DNA of 15,831 nucleotides. Origin: an uncultured Bacteroidales bacterium. Its GTDB lineage: Bacteria > Bacteroidota > Bacteroidia > Bacteroidales > UBA932. A program made the position numbers and the translations under genes. The stretch lies in contig CAMYAE010000032.1 in NCBI GenBank assembly GCA_947253655.1, forward strand, positions 1 through 15,831, in the 5' to 3' direction. This document shows positions 1 through 6,757 of this stretch, in pieces (within the stretch, counting starts at the first letter, position 1; every line of letters begins with the position of its first letter). The notes under the pieces were generated by a model. That model was not told the DNA's origin, did not search any database, and saw nothing but the letters and a program-made list of their open reading frames with translations.

Positions 1-2
1 CA

Positions 3-656
3 CCTTGTACAGCTATGGTGTTCGTGTGGAGTTACCTTACTAAAGGGGATGCCGCCTATACACTGGTACAAGTGGCAGTGAACGATTTAATCATATTGGT
101 AGCGTATGCCCCTATCGTAGCTTTCTTGCTGGGAGTTGGCGGCGTATCTATCCCGTGGGACACTCTGTTGCTATCCGTAGGGCTGTTTGTCGTGATACCA
201 CTTGCTGCCGGGGTCATTACCCGAATAATGGTTATCCGCCGCAAAGGTGTGGAGTATTTCAACAACGTGTTTGTCAATAAATTTAATAACTACACGGTAG
301 CTGGATTGCTATTAACGCTTATTATCCTGTTTTCATTTCAAGGAGAAACGATACTGAACAATCCCCTGCATATCTTATTGATTGCAGTTCCGCTTGTGTT
401 GCAAACGGTTCTGATATTCTTCGTTGCTTACGGTTGGGCGAAATGGTGGAGATTACCCCATGATGTTGCCGCACCTGCCGGAATGATTGGGGCAAGTAAT
501 TTCTTTGAATTGTCGGTTGCTGTTGCTATTTCTCTCTTTGGTTTACAATCCGGGGCTGCATTGGCTACGGTGGTGGGCGTGTTGGTCGAAGTTCCGGTGA
601 TGTTGATGTTAGTAAGGATTGCCAATAACACACGAAGCTGGTTTCCTGCATTCTGA
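3..656 (+). CDS. acr3: Acr3-family arsenite efflux permease, C-terminal part (5' end outside window)
   Basis: This is an inner-membrane carrier that exports arsenite. The reading frame is open to the left edge, so the N-terminal part lies outside the window. The first visible residues read PCTAMVFVW, which matches the Acr3 segment in transmembrane helix 4 that carries the conserved, functionally essential cysteine. Several strongly hydrophobic helices follow. Near the C-terminus GMIGASNFFELSVAVAISLF matches the conserved Acr3 stretch with a helix-9 glutamate. It ends normally with TGA. An ATG at 15 is internal to the gene and is not the start. The preceding genes of an ars cluster presumably lie to the left. 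No arsC or arsR is visible downstream, so it is probably the last gene of its operon. The family call is from recognition of motifs and is fairly sure. Confidence 0.9.
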   Translation, partial: PCTAMVFVWSYLTKGDAAYTLVQVAVNDLIILVAYAPIVAFLLGVGGVSIPWDTLLLSVGLFVVIPLAAGVITRIMVIRRKGVEYFNNVFVNKFNNYTVAGLLLTLIILFSFQGETILNNPLHILLIAVPLVLQTVLIFFVAYGWAKWWRLPHDVAAPAGMIGASNFFELSVAVAISLFGLQSGAALATVVGVLVEVPVMLMLVRIANNTRSWFPAF

Positions 657-1070
657 CTTTTTTAATAGCCAGAATGAAGATATGTCTTTCGGCACTAAGA
701 CAACCGCAACAACATGAACAATGAAATTGATTTTGAAGTATTTATAAAAACATGGGCTGTACTATCTATGAAAAAGTAGATCTTGATAACTGGAGTATTT
801 CAATAGAGGTAGTTCTCGATGTCGTAGAGTTTCTGCAACTGTCACTCGAAGATATGAGAACTAATGAATTAACAGAGGCCAATTGAAGGCGAAAAAAATA
901 TAGAACTTTGAAAAGCCCTCCGACAATGCTATAGACCCTAAGAAGATAGAGAGAATAAGCGACTTTTATAGAAGGTAGTCCAGTTAACGATTGACTGCGA
1001 TTTTTTGCAACTGCCTGCGAGGATGCAGGACTCAAAGTGTGATAATATAGGTGGAGAGTCATCTCCCTTT
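657..1070. other. Gene-poor stretch with one doubtful small ORF
   Basis: I see no convincing gene between the arsenite pump and the IS3 remnant. A short plus-strand ORF at 752-886 (44 codons, MGCTIYEKVDLDNW...) is rich in acidic and branched residues. It is preceded in another frame by MNNEIDFEVFIKTWAVL (from 714), so the two could be pieces of one frameshifted small gene. Neither resembles a family I know. A minus-strand ORF at 766-1062 has the composition of an antisense shadow. Confidence 0.4.
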
Positions 1071-1071
1071 A

Positions 1072-1312
1072 GGCTTAAGTCGGATTCGTTTTTGTAAGTA
1101 CATGAAGTTTAATCGAACTACGTTATATTACAAACCAAAGGGTGAAAGTGAGGAAAAACTATAGATGATGCGTATTATTGATGAGTACTATGCCGAACAA
1201 TACACAAGCAAGAGTATATATATCTTAATCCCGCCGATACAGTCTCAGAACTCCGGCAGGGTGTAGGAAAGTGGATTAAGTTTTACAACGATGGGCACTC
1301 TCACCAAGGCTC
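1072..1312 (+). pseudogene. IS3-family transposase (OrfB) remnant, internally deleted
   Basis: Two pieces of an IS3-type OrfB are joined here. The first, around 1084-1206, reads CKYMKFNRTTLYYKPKGESE, then an in-frame stop near 1162, then MMRIIDEYYAE. This is the conserved N-terminal region before the DDE domain (compare YYKPKGESEENLRLMRIIDEQY in intact members). The second piece, about 1221-1310 in a different frame, reads YLNPADTVSELRQG and WIKFYNDGHSHQG. This matches the C-terminal region just after the catalytic glutamate (family pattern W..FYN..R.HQ). The whole DDE core between them is missing. It abuts and truncates the integrase fragment on the other strand. No terminal inverted repeats could be assigned. 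The element is dead. Confidence 0.7.
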
Positions 1313-1562
1313 CGCTGTTAGACAGTTCCATTATTGTATTGTCTATCTTTATCTTCTCGTTGGATATGAACAGGTTTATAGCGTCTTTATTCTTAACGTC
1401 CAAAACCTTTTGTGCGATTTTGTCCCATTGTGAGGGGAAGACAAATACACCTAATGAAATATATGCCGTGCTGCCGTTCTTGGAGATTCCGACTTTAAGG
1501 GCATAAGTCCCGTCCACTCTTTTGTGTCTTTTATCAAGATATATCTTACTATGTATTGCCAT
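1245..1562 (-). pseudogene. Tyrosine recombinase (integrase), N-terminal fragment truncated by IS3 remnant
   Basis: The minus-strand product starting at the ATG at 1562 reads MAIHSKIYLDKRHKRVDGTY, then ALKVGISKNGSTAYISLG and FPSQWDK. This is the arm-type DNA-binding domain at the start of Bacteroides-type mobile-element integrases. About 85 residues are recognisable, ending near NSGAL. The last ~20 residues are antisense to the IS3 transposase remnant, so the core-binding and catalytic domains are lost (full-length relatives are about 400 residues). The frame stays open upstream to 1757, but those residues come from the attachment repeat, so 1562 is the preferred start. It lies 9 bp from the left direct repeat, as expected for an integrase next to its attachment site. 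Confidence 0.72.
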
Positions 1563-1570
1563 TTTTTCTA

Positions 1571-1736
1571 TGAGTGAAATTTGCGGTTTTTTAGGAAAAA
1601 GCGAGAGGATTTGCAGGAAATTTGCACGTTTTTTTGATGATTTGTGCCGCTTGCTTATTAATATTGACGCAATCAAATTATTTTCAAATCGGCATCTGAG
1701 CGGTGTAGAACTGCGTTTTATTTGCGGAGAGAGAGG
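1571..1736. repeat. Left copy of 166-bp direct repeat, attachment-site-like
   Basis: This copy is identical to 7227-7392 except for one A/G difference at 1604. Its right end, CGGAGAGAGAGG at 1725-1736, equals the last 12 bases of the tRNA-Ser gene (minus strand). The other ~154 bp is the region between a tRNA-end attachment core and an integrase start codon. Together with the right copy it bounds the island, and it probably marks the attachment junction of one of two tandem elements. Confidence 0.85.
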
Positions 1737-1869
1737 CTCTTTCTCTCGAACCAACATAAACCATTAAATCGTATCAATCTATTGTAATATAGTCTTTTAC
1801 GTAAAGTGTTAATAAAAAGAGATTTTATGGAAAATATTTTGTAGGATCAATTTTTGGGTGTAAATTTAG

Positions 1870-2173
1870 GTGCAGGTAATCTTCAAGAAGTTTGAAGTGG
1901 AAGAAGTCAAACCGAGAAAGTCAATACCTAACGCTTCCTACAATGTTTTCGATGAGTTTTTGAGATATTGTTGACGACAGAATGATTGGGCTGATTCTAC
2001 TTACGAGAAGTTTGCTGCTATGAAAAATCATTTGATGAACTTTCGTAATGAACTTACAAATGAACTATTATCTTAAAGAATTAGCTGAACTGACAGGACA
2101 CAGCTATTACAAGGCTATGAAACCTGCAGACGATATTAAGGCAAATGCCATGAGTAAATCCAATCAATTATAA
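1870..2173 (+). pseudogene. Second tyrosine recombinase remnant (core-binding piece joined to extreme C-terminus)
   Basis: The plus strand encodes two pieces of an integrase. From about 1876 one frame reads VIFKKFEVEEVKPRKSIPNA, then NVFDEFLRY, a TGA stop, and RQNDWADSTYEKFAAMKNHL. This is the SAM-like core-binding domain. From 2078 another frame reads ELAELTGHSYYKAMKP and DDIKANAMSK, which is the C-terminal tail of the same family (normally LTGH...KAMKPYIDI...). The catalytic domain in between is deleted, and the KPY tyrosine position is also missing, so it cannot act. It ends 12 bp before the DUF1016 gene. It is not the same gene as the minus-strand integrase fragment to its left. Confidence 0.72.
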
Positions 2174-2185
2174 TACCGAAACAAT

Positions 2186-3469
2186 ATGAGCCAAGAAATA
2201 AATAAAACAGATCACCAAGATTTAGATCCCGTTGTACGAGCCATCGGTACTGACCTTGAGCATACCCAAGTACACTTAATGGCTTCAGCAAACGCAGACA
2301 TGCTTTTCCACTATTGGAAAGTAGGGCATTTTATTCTCTACCTCCAAAAGAAAGAAGGTTGGGGAAGCAAAGTGATTGACAACCTATCCAAGGCGATACG
2401 CTCAAAATATCCAGATAAGAAAGGGTATTCTCGAAGAAATATCTTCTATATGTGCCAGTTTGCCAGTGCTTATCCTTTGGAAGTACTGAAAGAGTTGGTC
2501 AGAATAGATAGCTTGCTCACAACTCCTACTGTAGAGAAGGTTTTAAGTCTGACAAACGAACTCGATCAAATAGTGCAACAACCTGTTGCACTAATTCAAG
2601 CCGCAGAAAAACAATCGAATACAATTATGCAACAGCCTGTTGCACAATTAGAAGAAGTCACTGAAACATTGTCAGCAATATATCACTGTGACATCAGTCA
2701 GATAGAGGAAATCTTCAGGCATTCTGCCATAGTTCGCACCAACTGGGCGAGCCATGTAATTCTGCTTAATAGCAAGCTACCTTTGGGTGAACGCTATTGG
2801 TACATCACGCAGGCAGTTGCTAATGGGTGGAGTCGCAATGTCCTTCAAGTGCAGATTGAGACCAATCTTTTCGCCCGACAGATTACGGAAAAGAAAGTAA
2901 GTAACTTCACTGCACGATTACCCAAACCGCAAAGCGATCTCGCCAACTATCTGATGAAGGACCCTTATATCTTTGATATGATGGGGCAAACAGATAAAAT
3001 GGCAGAACGAGATGTTGAACGGCAATTGGTTTCTCATATCACCAAGTATCTTTTGGAAATGGGTAGTGGCTTTGCTTTCGTGGCACGGCAGAAGCATTTT
3101 GAAGTAGGCGACTCTGATTTCTATGCCGACCTCATCCCCTATAACATCCAACTGCATGCATACGTGGTTATCGAACTAAAAGCTACACCTTTTAAACCAG
3201 AATATATGGGGCAACTGAACTTCTATATCAATGTAGTGGACGATACCCTCAGTGGCGAACACGACAATAAGACTATCGGCTTGCTCCTCTGTAATGGTGG
3301 TGATAAGGTGGTGGCTCAATATGCTCTCTCTGGCTATGACCAGCCTATCGGTGTCAGTGATTATCAACTGACAAAGGCTATACCTGATGATTTGAAGTCG
3401 GCTCTGCCTACGGTGGAAGAAGTCGAGGAAGAATTGTCGAAGATAGTAGAGCAAGATAGCGAAAGATGA
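2186..3469 (+). CDS. DUF1016 / YhcG-type PD-(D/E)XK nuclease-like protein
   Basis: The product has 427 residues. Its N-terminal domain (about 20-100) is helical and carries the signature YWKVGHFILYLQ...GWGSKVIDNLSKAI and YSRRNIFYMCQF. The C-terminal domain (about 170-370) has NGWSRNVLQVQIE and then the nuclease-like core VGDSDFYADLI...YVVIELK, followed by EYMGQLNFYINVVD. The D...E-L-K pair fits a PD-(D/E)XK active site. YhcG relatives are usually about 350-380 residues. The excess is a linker at roughly 115-165 that contains two similar segments, IVQQPVALI and IMQQPVAQL. Such genes are common near restriction and other defence genes in mobile regions; the exact role is unsettled. The gene looks intact and is monocistronic, with a dead integrase upstream and a terminator-like hairpin at 3583-3621 downstream. 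Confidence 0.88.
   Translation: MSQEINKTDHQDLDPVVRAIGTDLEHTQVHLMASANADMLFHYWKVGHFILYLQKKEGWGSKVIDNLSKAIRSKYPDKKGYSRRNIFYMCQFASAYPLEVLKELVRIDSLLTTPTVEKVLSLTNELDQIVQQPVALIQAAEKQSNTIMQQPVAQLEEVTETLSAIYHCDISQIEEIFRHSAIVRTNWASHVILLNSKLPLGERYWYITQAVANGWSRNVLQVQIETNLFARQITEKKVSNFTARLPKPQSDLANYLMKDPYIFDMMGQTDKMAERDVERQLVSHITKYLLEMGSGFAFVARQKHFEVGDSDFYADLIPYNIQLHAYVVIELKATPFKPEYMGQLNFYINVVDDTLSGEHDNKTIGLLLCNGGDKVVAQYALSGYDQPIGVSDYQLTKAIPDDLKSALPTVEEVEEELSKIVEQDSER
2571..2644 (+). repeat. Two palindromes in tandem inside the DUF1016 gene
   Basis: TAGTGCAACA and TGTTGCACTA (2571-2580 and 2584-2593, spacer ACC) form a perfect 10-bp inverted repeat. A shorter version, TGCAACA-GCC-TGTTGCA, recurs at 2628-2644. 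The period is 54 bases, exactly 18 codons, so the frame is kept and the protein shows QQPVA twice. Confidence 0.8.
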
Positions 3470-3582
3470 AGTATCTATATTCGTCAGCAATTAATCAAAA
3501 AAGAGGATTAAAGGTTTATTTTTTTACTTAGTAGTAAACTATTAGTTTACCTACAAGCATAAAAAACAACTACTAAACGAAG

Positions 3583-3621
3583 ACACTCCAAGAAACTGTA
3601 CTAAACAATTTCTTGGAGTGT
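3583..3621 (+). terminator. Terminator-like hairpin downstream of the DUF1016 gene
   Basis: A perfect 13-bp stem, ACACTCCAAGAAA against TTTCTTGGAGTGT, encloses a 13-base loop. It is followed by a weakly T-rich stretch (TTGCTATTTTCTT). It could serve the DUF1016 gene or, read from the other strand, the remnant at 3625-3892. A near-palindrome, GTAAACTATTAGTTTAC, lies just before it at about 3535-3551. Confidence 0.55.
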
Positions 3622-3624
3622 TTG

Positions 3625-3892
3625 CTATTTTCTTAACTGCCTATTAAGTTTCCTTTGTTCCTGTTTGATACATTCTTGTTGCTGCAACAACTCAGCTTGC
3701 CGTTGAAGGGCTTGCTCGTAATCAATGGCCTTCTGCTTCAACTGCTGAATGGCTATGGAATCACGTTGCACAGCAAAGAGGCTCGTCGTGTTGCTACCAA
3801 ACCTTTTAATCCAATAAAATCGATTGAGTGTATTCCTATCAACCTTGCAAGTCTTTGCGGAGAGAGGTTTGTGAACTAAACTCTATAACGCT
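3625..3892 (-). pseudogene. Remnant of a glutamine-rich coiled-coil protein, unknown family
   Basis: The minus strand is open from a stop near 3890 to TAG at 3625-3627. It reads LSAKTCKVDRNTLNRFYWIK, then a glutamine/lysine-rich heptad-like stretch (AIQQLKQKAIDYEQALQRQA, ELLQQQECIKQEQRKLNRQL). There is no ATG in a sensible place. The KVDRNTLNRFYWIK part looks like a helix-turn-helix recognition helix (xxVDRNTLxRF), so this may be the C-terminal end of a DNA-binding or transposase-related protein. I do not recognise the family. The composition argues that it was once coding on this strand rather than the other. Confidence 0.4.
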
Positions 3893-3984
3893 CGTATCAA
3901 AAACTTTGTGGGATTTTGATGCGAGAAATGGAAATCAATGGTCGTCTGCTGTTTCTGCGGGAAGATATTGATGATATGCTGTGA
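3889..3984 (+). pseudogene. Possible C-terminal end of an excisionase/HTH-type DNA-binding protein
   Basis: A short open stretch reads SYQKLCGILMREMEINGRLL, then FLREDIDDML and a stop. The pattern (short basic stretch, then a beta-hairpin like 'INGRLLFLREDID.ML') resembles the wing and last helix of excisionase/MerR-like helix-turn-helix proteins of Bacteroides mobile elements ('I.G...Y.R.DV..ML'). It lacks the first helices and a start. It lies just upstream of the operator cluster. The family call is weak. Confidence 0.3.
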
Positions 3985-4005
3985 AAACAAGATAATTGGC
4001 AGTGA

Positions 4006-4139
4006 TTGTTCATTTTACCGAACTTGTTCAGTTTTAATGAACACTTGGCAAATATTGAACAAAATATTTTGTGATTTGAATTTTGTTCAGTATCTTTAAT
4101 GCGTTCAATTCTATCGAACAAGCATAATATATTGAACAA
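4006..4139 (+). promoter_or_regulatory. Operator cluster: GTTC/GAAC half-sites upstream of the AbiE-like operon
   Basis: Nine GTTC or GAAC half-sites lie within 134 bases: 4008, 4020, 4026, 4039, 4057, 4085, 4103, 4116 and 4134 (first base of each core). Six of them pair as inverted repeats of the form GTTC-N8/9-GAAC (4008-4023, 4026-4042, 4103-4119). One half-site sits between the -33 and -7 promoter elements and others lie in the leader. The arrangement stops three bases before the ATG of the regulator gene. AbiEi proteins are known to repress their own operon by binding inverted repeats in the promoter, which makes autoregulation the natural reading. Confidence 0.72.
4068..4098 (+). promoter_or_regulatory. 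Promoter of the AbiE-like/PP2C operon
   Basis: TTTG at 4068-4071 and TATCTTTA at 4091-4098 are separated by 19 bases. This matches the Bacteroides consensus TTTG-N19-TAnnTTTG except for the final base. Transcription would begin near 4105, leaving a leader of under 40 bases. The operator half-site at 4085-4088 lies inside the promoter. Confidence 0.55.
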
Positions 4140-4142
4140 GAT

Positions 4143-5141
4143 ATGGACGGGATACAGATTATAGATCAGGTGGTCAGTGCTGTGAGCAATCAGTGGGAGG
4201 ATTTTCAAGGGTTCATAACTCATTCCTTTCATCCAGAAACACCTTCGATGGAAGGATATATCAGAATCATGGGTGTAGAGTTCCTATGCCTTGTTGAGAA
4301 TGAGGTGAATGGAACAAACCTCCTGAGAATTGAGGAAATAGCAAAAAGTCGTATGGTTACTTGCAAGGTCCCTATCATATTGGTCGCAAGATATGTACAG
4401 CCATCTGTCTATGAAACCTTGCGTAATATGGAACTTAATTTTGCCGATACGGCAGGTAACTATAATATACGATATGTCAAGGGGAAGAAGATGATTTTCC
4501 ATCTTTCTCACACAGGAGAAAAGGCTCCTGTGAATAAGAAGAACTACCCTGTATTCCAAGAAGCCGGCTTGAAGGTAATCTTTTATCTCTTGCAAGCTCC
4601 TGAGAATGTGAGCAAACCGTTTCGAGAAATAATGGAGCATAGTGGCGTTTCCATAGGTACCGTCAAAAATGTGATTGATGAGTTAGAAAATCGTAAGTTT
4701 ATTCTCACTACCCGGAAAAAAAGAGTTCTGAAAGAACGTCGTCTTTTGCTTGATTTGTGGTCTGAAAACTATAATCGGGTATTAAAGCCCAAACTACTAT
4801 TGAAGAAACTTGATTTCCGCACACCAGAGCAAAAGGAAAAATGGAAAGAGATAGCATTGCCCGAAGGTATGCTATGGGGTGGAGAGTGTGCATCTAATTT
4901 ATTGAATGGTTACCTTACTCCGGAATTCTTTGAACTCTATACGGTGATCCCTTTCTCCAATCTGATGAAGACAGGAGCGATCCGTACTACCGAAGGAGTT
5001 ATTAATGTATATCAGAAGTTTTGGAAAGGCAGTACGATGCCTTACGTTTTGATATATGCTGATTTAGTAAGCAAAGGGGACGGTCGTTGCATCGAAGCTG
5101 CAAATAAATTATTAAAAGATGAACTTTCAGATTTCGAGTGA
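4143..5141 (+). CDS. AbiEi-like antitoxin/transcriptional regulator (type IV toxin-antitoxin family)
   Basis: The product has 332 residues. The N-terminal ~100 residues have an alternating strand/helix pattern with FLCLVENEVNG and VPIILVARYVQPSVYETLRN, reminiscent of the N-terminal domain of COG4861-type AbiEi proteins. A winged helix follows at about 140-195 (GLKVIFYLLQ, SGVSIGTVKNVIDELENRKF), then the C-terminal AbiEi domain with PEGMLWGGECASNLLNGYLT and a conserved ending MPYVLIYADLV. In the AbiE family this protein neutralises the partner nucleotidyltransferase without stable contact and represses its own promoter. It starts three bases after the operator cluster and overlaps the next gene by 23 bases. 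The family assignment is by recognition. The antitoxin role is inferred from the family and the gene order. Confidence 0.83.
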   Translation: MDGIQIIDQVVSAVSNQWEDFQGFITHSFHPETPSMEGYIRIMGVEFLCLVENEVNGTNLLRIEEIAKSRMVTCKVPIILVARYVQPSVYETLRNMELNFADTAGNYNIRYVKGKKMIFHLSHTGEKAPVNKKNYPVFQEAGLKVIFYLLQAPENVSKPFREIMEHSGVSIGTVKNVIDELENRKFILTTRKKRVLKERRLLLDLWSENYNRVLKPKLLLKKLDFRTPEQKEKWKEIALPEGMLWGGECASNLLNGYLTPEFFELYTVIPFSNLMKTGAIRTTEGVINVYQKFWKGSTMPYVLIYADLVSKGDGRCIEAANKLLKDELSDFE

Positions 5142-5970
5142 TAAGATAGGCAATCCTTTATTGGTTGACTTGCTTAGAAAAGTTAGTCGTTGTTTTGCAG
5201 AAATAGGGCAGGATTTCTTTGTTATAGGAGCTACAGCCAGAGACATTTTAATTCGGCAGTTGGTGGGTATTAGTTCCGGAAGAAAGACTCGGGATTTAGA
5301 TCTTGCCATAGCCATCCCCAATTGGAACACATTCGAAGATGTCAAGCAGACTTTATTGGCATATGGATTTCAAAAGGACAAACAAATGTACCAGCGGTTC
5401 TATGATGGTGACTACGAAATGGATATTGTCCCTTACGGAGATATAGAAAGAGATGGTTACATATATTGGCCTCCAGAGGAGGATATTGCCATGTCTGTCA
5501 AAGGTTTTGCCGATGTACTGAGTGATGCCATCACCGTAACTATTGACAATGAATTCGATATAAAGATTGCATCGTTGCATGGCTTGTTTTTATTGAAGTT
5601 CAATGCTTGGTTGGAGCGGAATATCCAAACGAATAAGGATGCTGTGGACATGGCTTTCATCCTTGAAAACTACTTCATCGCTAATTTGAACAGGAATTTG
5701 CATCCCGAGGTGTATGATTGGAATGACTTTGACGAGGTCGTTGTTGGAGCTTATTGGCTTGCTTATGACATTGCCGGGTTACTGTCTAAAGAGTTTCTCT
5801 GCCACTATAAGCAATGTCTGCAGTGTGAGATTGAGAAAGAAGAAAACAGTAGGCTCATACAACAGATTATAGATAGTAACAGCTCTTTTACATATGAAAA
5901 GACACTTCTTGCATTACAAAAGATGATTATCGTTTTTGATAAAGTTTTGCGTGATGAAAATACAAATTGA
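5119..5970 (+). CDS. AbiEii-like nucleotidyltransferase (putative toxin)
   Basis: The product has 283 residues with a minimal nucleotidyltransferase fold. FFVIGATARDIL (about residues 33-45) is the substrate-binding glycine loop. RKTRDLDLAIAIPNW (about 55-70) supplies the paired metal-binding aspartates of the DxD motif, and YEMDIVPYGDIE (about 101-112) gives the third. FDIKIASLHGLFLLKFNAW, with LERN...KDAVDMAFIL after it, matches the helical region of AbiEii/COG4849-type proteins. Family members add nucleotides to tRNA or other acceptors and stop growth during phage infection or stress. All catalytic residues are present, so it should be active. It starts inside the regulator gene (23-base overlap) and its 3' end overlaps the phosphatase gene by 17 bases, indicating translational coupling. 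Confidence 0.85.
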   Translation: MNFQISSDKIGNPLLVDLLRKVSRCFAEIGQDFFVIGATARDILIRQLVGISSGRKTRDLDLAIAIPNWNTFEDVKQTLLAYGFQKDKQMYQRFYDGDYEMDIVPYGDIERDGYIYWPPEEDIAMSVKGFADVLSDAITVTIDNEFDIKIASLHGLFLLKFNAWLERNIQTNKDAVDMAFILENYFIANLNRNLHPEVYDWNDFDEVVVGAYWLAYDIAGLLSKEFLCHYKQCLQCEIEKEENSRLIQQIIDSNSSFTYEKTLLALQKMIIVFDKVLRDENTN

Positions 5971-6589
5971 AAGCTTGAGTGTACCGGTAGGCAAAGAAAA
6001 TGGAGATTACATTCTACATCAAGAATTGCCCAATGGTGCGACACTAATTCTACTTGCTGACGGGATGGGTGGTTTGTCGTTGCCAGAGATGGCTTCAAAA
6101 ATTGTTTGCGAAGCTATTTCTGAATATTTTATAAATGCAGCTATAATTGATAGCTCAGAACATATTCGCAGGAGCATAAAGTATGCTGATGATTGCTTGG
6201 CAGAACTTTGCAAAGAGAAGAAATGCAAAATGGGAGTGGCATTAACTCTTGTGTATATCAGTAACCTTATGCTCTTCTATACATCGTTTGGGGATGTACG
6301 TCTATACCATAAAAACAAACACGGAGAAGTTGTACAACTAACCGACGATGATGTCGTTTTTCAAGGAGAAGATGCTTACTTGACTACTTGCATTAAAGGA
6401 GGAGGTTTCAGAAATCCCATTAAAGTTCAACGCTTGTTATTAAACATAGGTGATTCTCTGTTGCTTTGTAGTGATGGCTATTACAAGCTTCATGACATCT
6501 CCGACAGTTTTAAATATAAAGACATGACTACTTCAAAATTGGCAGATGACGACAGTTCGGTTGTTAGAATCGAGGTTATCTACTACTGA
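5954..6589 (+). CDS. PP2C-type serine/threonine phosphatase, third gene of the AbiE-like operon
   Basis: From the ATG at 5954 the product has 211 residues. A TTG at 5936 in frame would add six residues but is less likely. PP2C motifs appear in order: GKENGDY (motif with the first metal aspartate), LILLADGMGG (DGxGG metal ligand), GVALTLVYI, FYTSFGDVRLYHKN (the GDSR-like strand), LLLCSDGYYKL (SDG) and ADDDSSVVRIEV (the final DD). All acidic metal ligands seem present, so it is probably active as a Mn/Mg-dependent protein phosphatase. It is shorter than typical PP2C proteins because the region between SDG and the last DD is compact. No kinase gene is next to it. It overlaps the nucleotidyltransferase gene by 17 bases. 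Its last ~15 codons lie over the antisense tail of a helicase/methylase remnant. Confidence 0.85.
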   Translation: MKIQIESLSVPVGKENGDYILHQELPNGATLILLADGMGGLSLPEMASKIVCEAISEYFINAAIIDSSEHIRRSIKYADDCLAELCKEKKCKMGVALTLVYISNLMLFYTSFGDVRLYHKNKHGEVVQLTDDDVVFQGEDAYLTTCIKGGGFRNPIKVQRLLLNIGDSLLLCSDGYYKLHDISDSFKYKDMTTSKLADDDSSVVRIEVIYY

Positions 6590-6757
6590 ATCTATCTCTT
6601 TCTGAAGGATAGCTTCCTGTCTCTCCACAGCCTGTGGAATCAGGCCGAATTGCTCTTGCGTAAGTATTATGCAGTCCCAGTCGTTGTTCTTGATGTCGTT
6701 GAATATACGTTGTCTGTTCTGCTTGCTGATATCATTCTTACCCGCACCCTCCTCCTT
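6590..6757 (-). pseudogene. Fragment of a large conjugative-element helicase/N-6 DNA methylase
   Basis: The minus strand is open below a stop at 6758-6760. It encodes GKNDISKQNRQRIFNDIKNN, then DWDCIILTQEQFGLIPQ and RQEAILQKEIDSVVD. This pattern (NRQR.F..I..NDWD..I.TH.QF..IP.S.E.Q..IL..E) is typical of the very large SNF2-helicase/methylase proteins carried by Bacteroides conjugative and mobilizable elements. Only about 55 codons remain of a protein normally well over 1,000 residues. The similarity seems to run on into the 3' end of the phosphatase gene, so the junction lies close to 6580. It shows that the island contains debris of an older conjugative element. The family call is from pattern memory. 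Confidence 0.5.

Noticed and set aside
766..1062. 98-codon minus-strand ORF in the gene-poor stretch
   Set aside because: It is rich in Ser and Leu with no domain pattern, and it is antisense to a plus-strand stretch that looks more protein-like.
1563..1757. N-terminal extension of the minus-strand integrase frame
   Set aside because: These residues are the translation of the attachment repeat. The ATG at 1562 begins the recognisable integrase domain.
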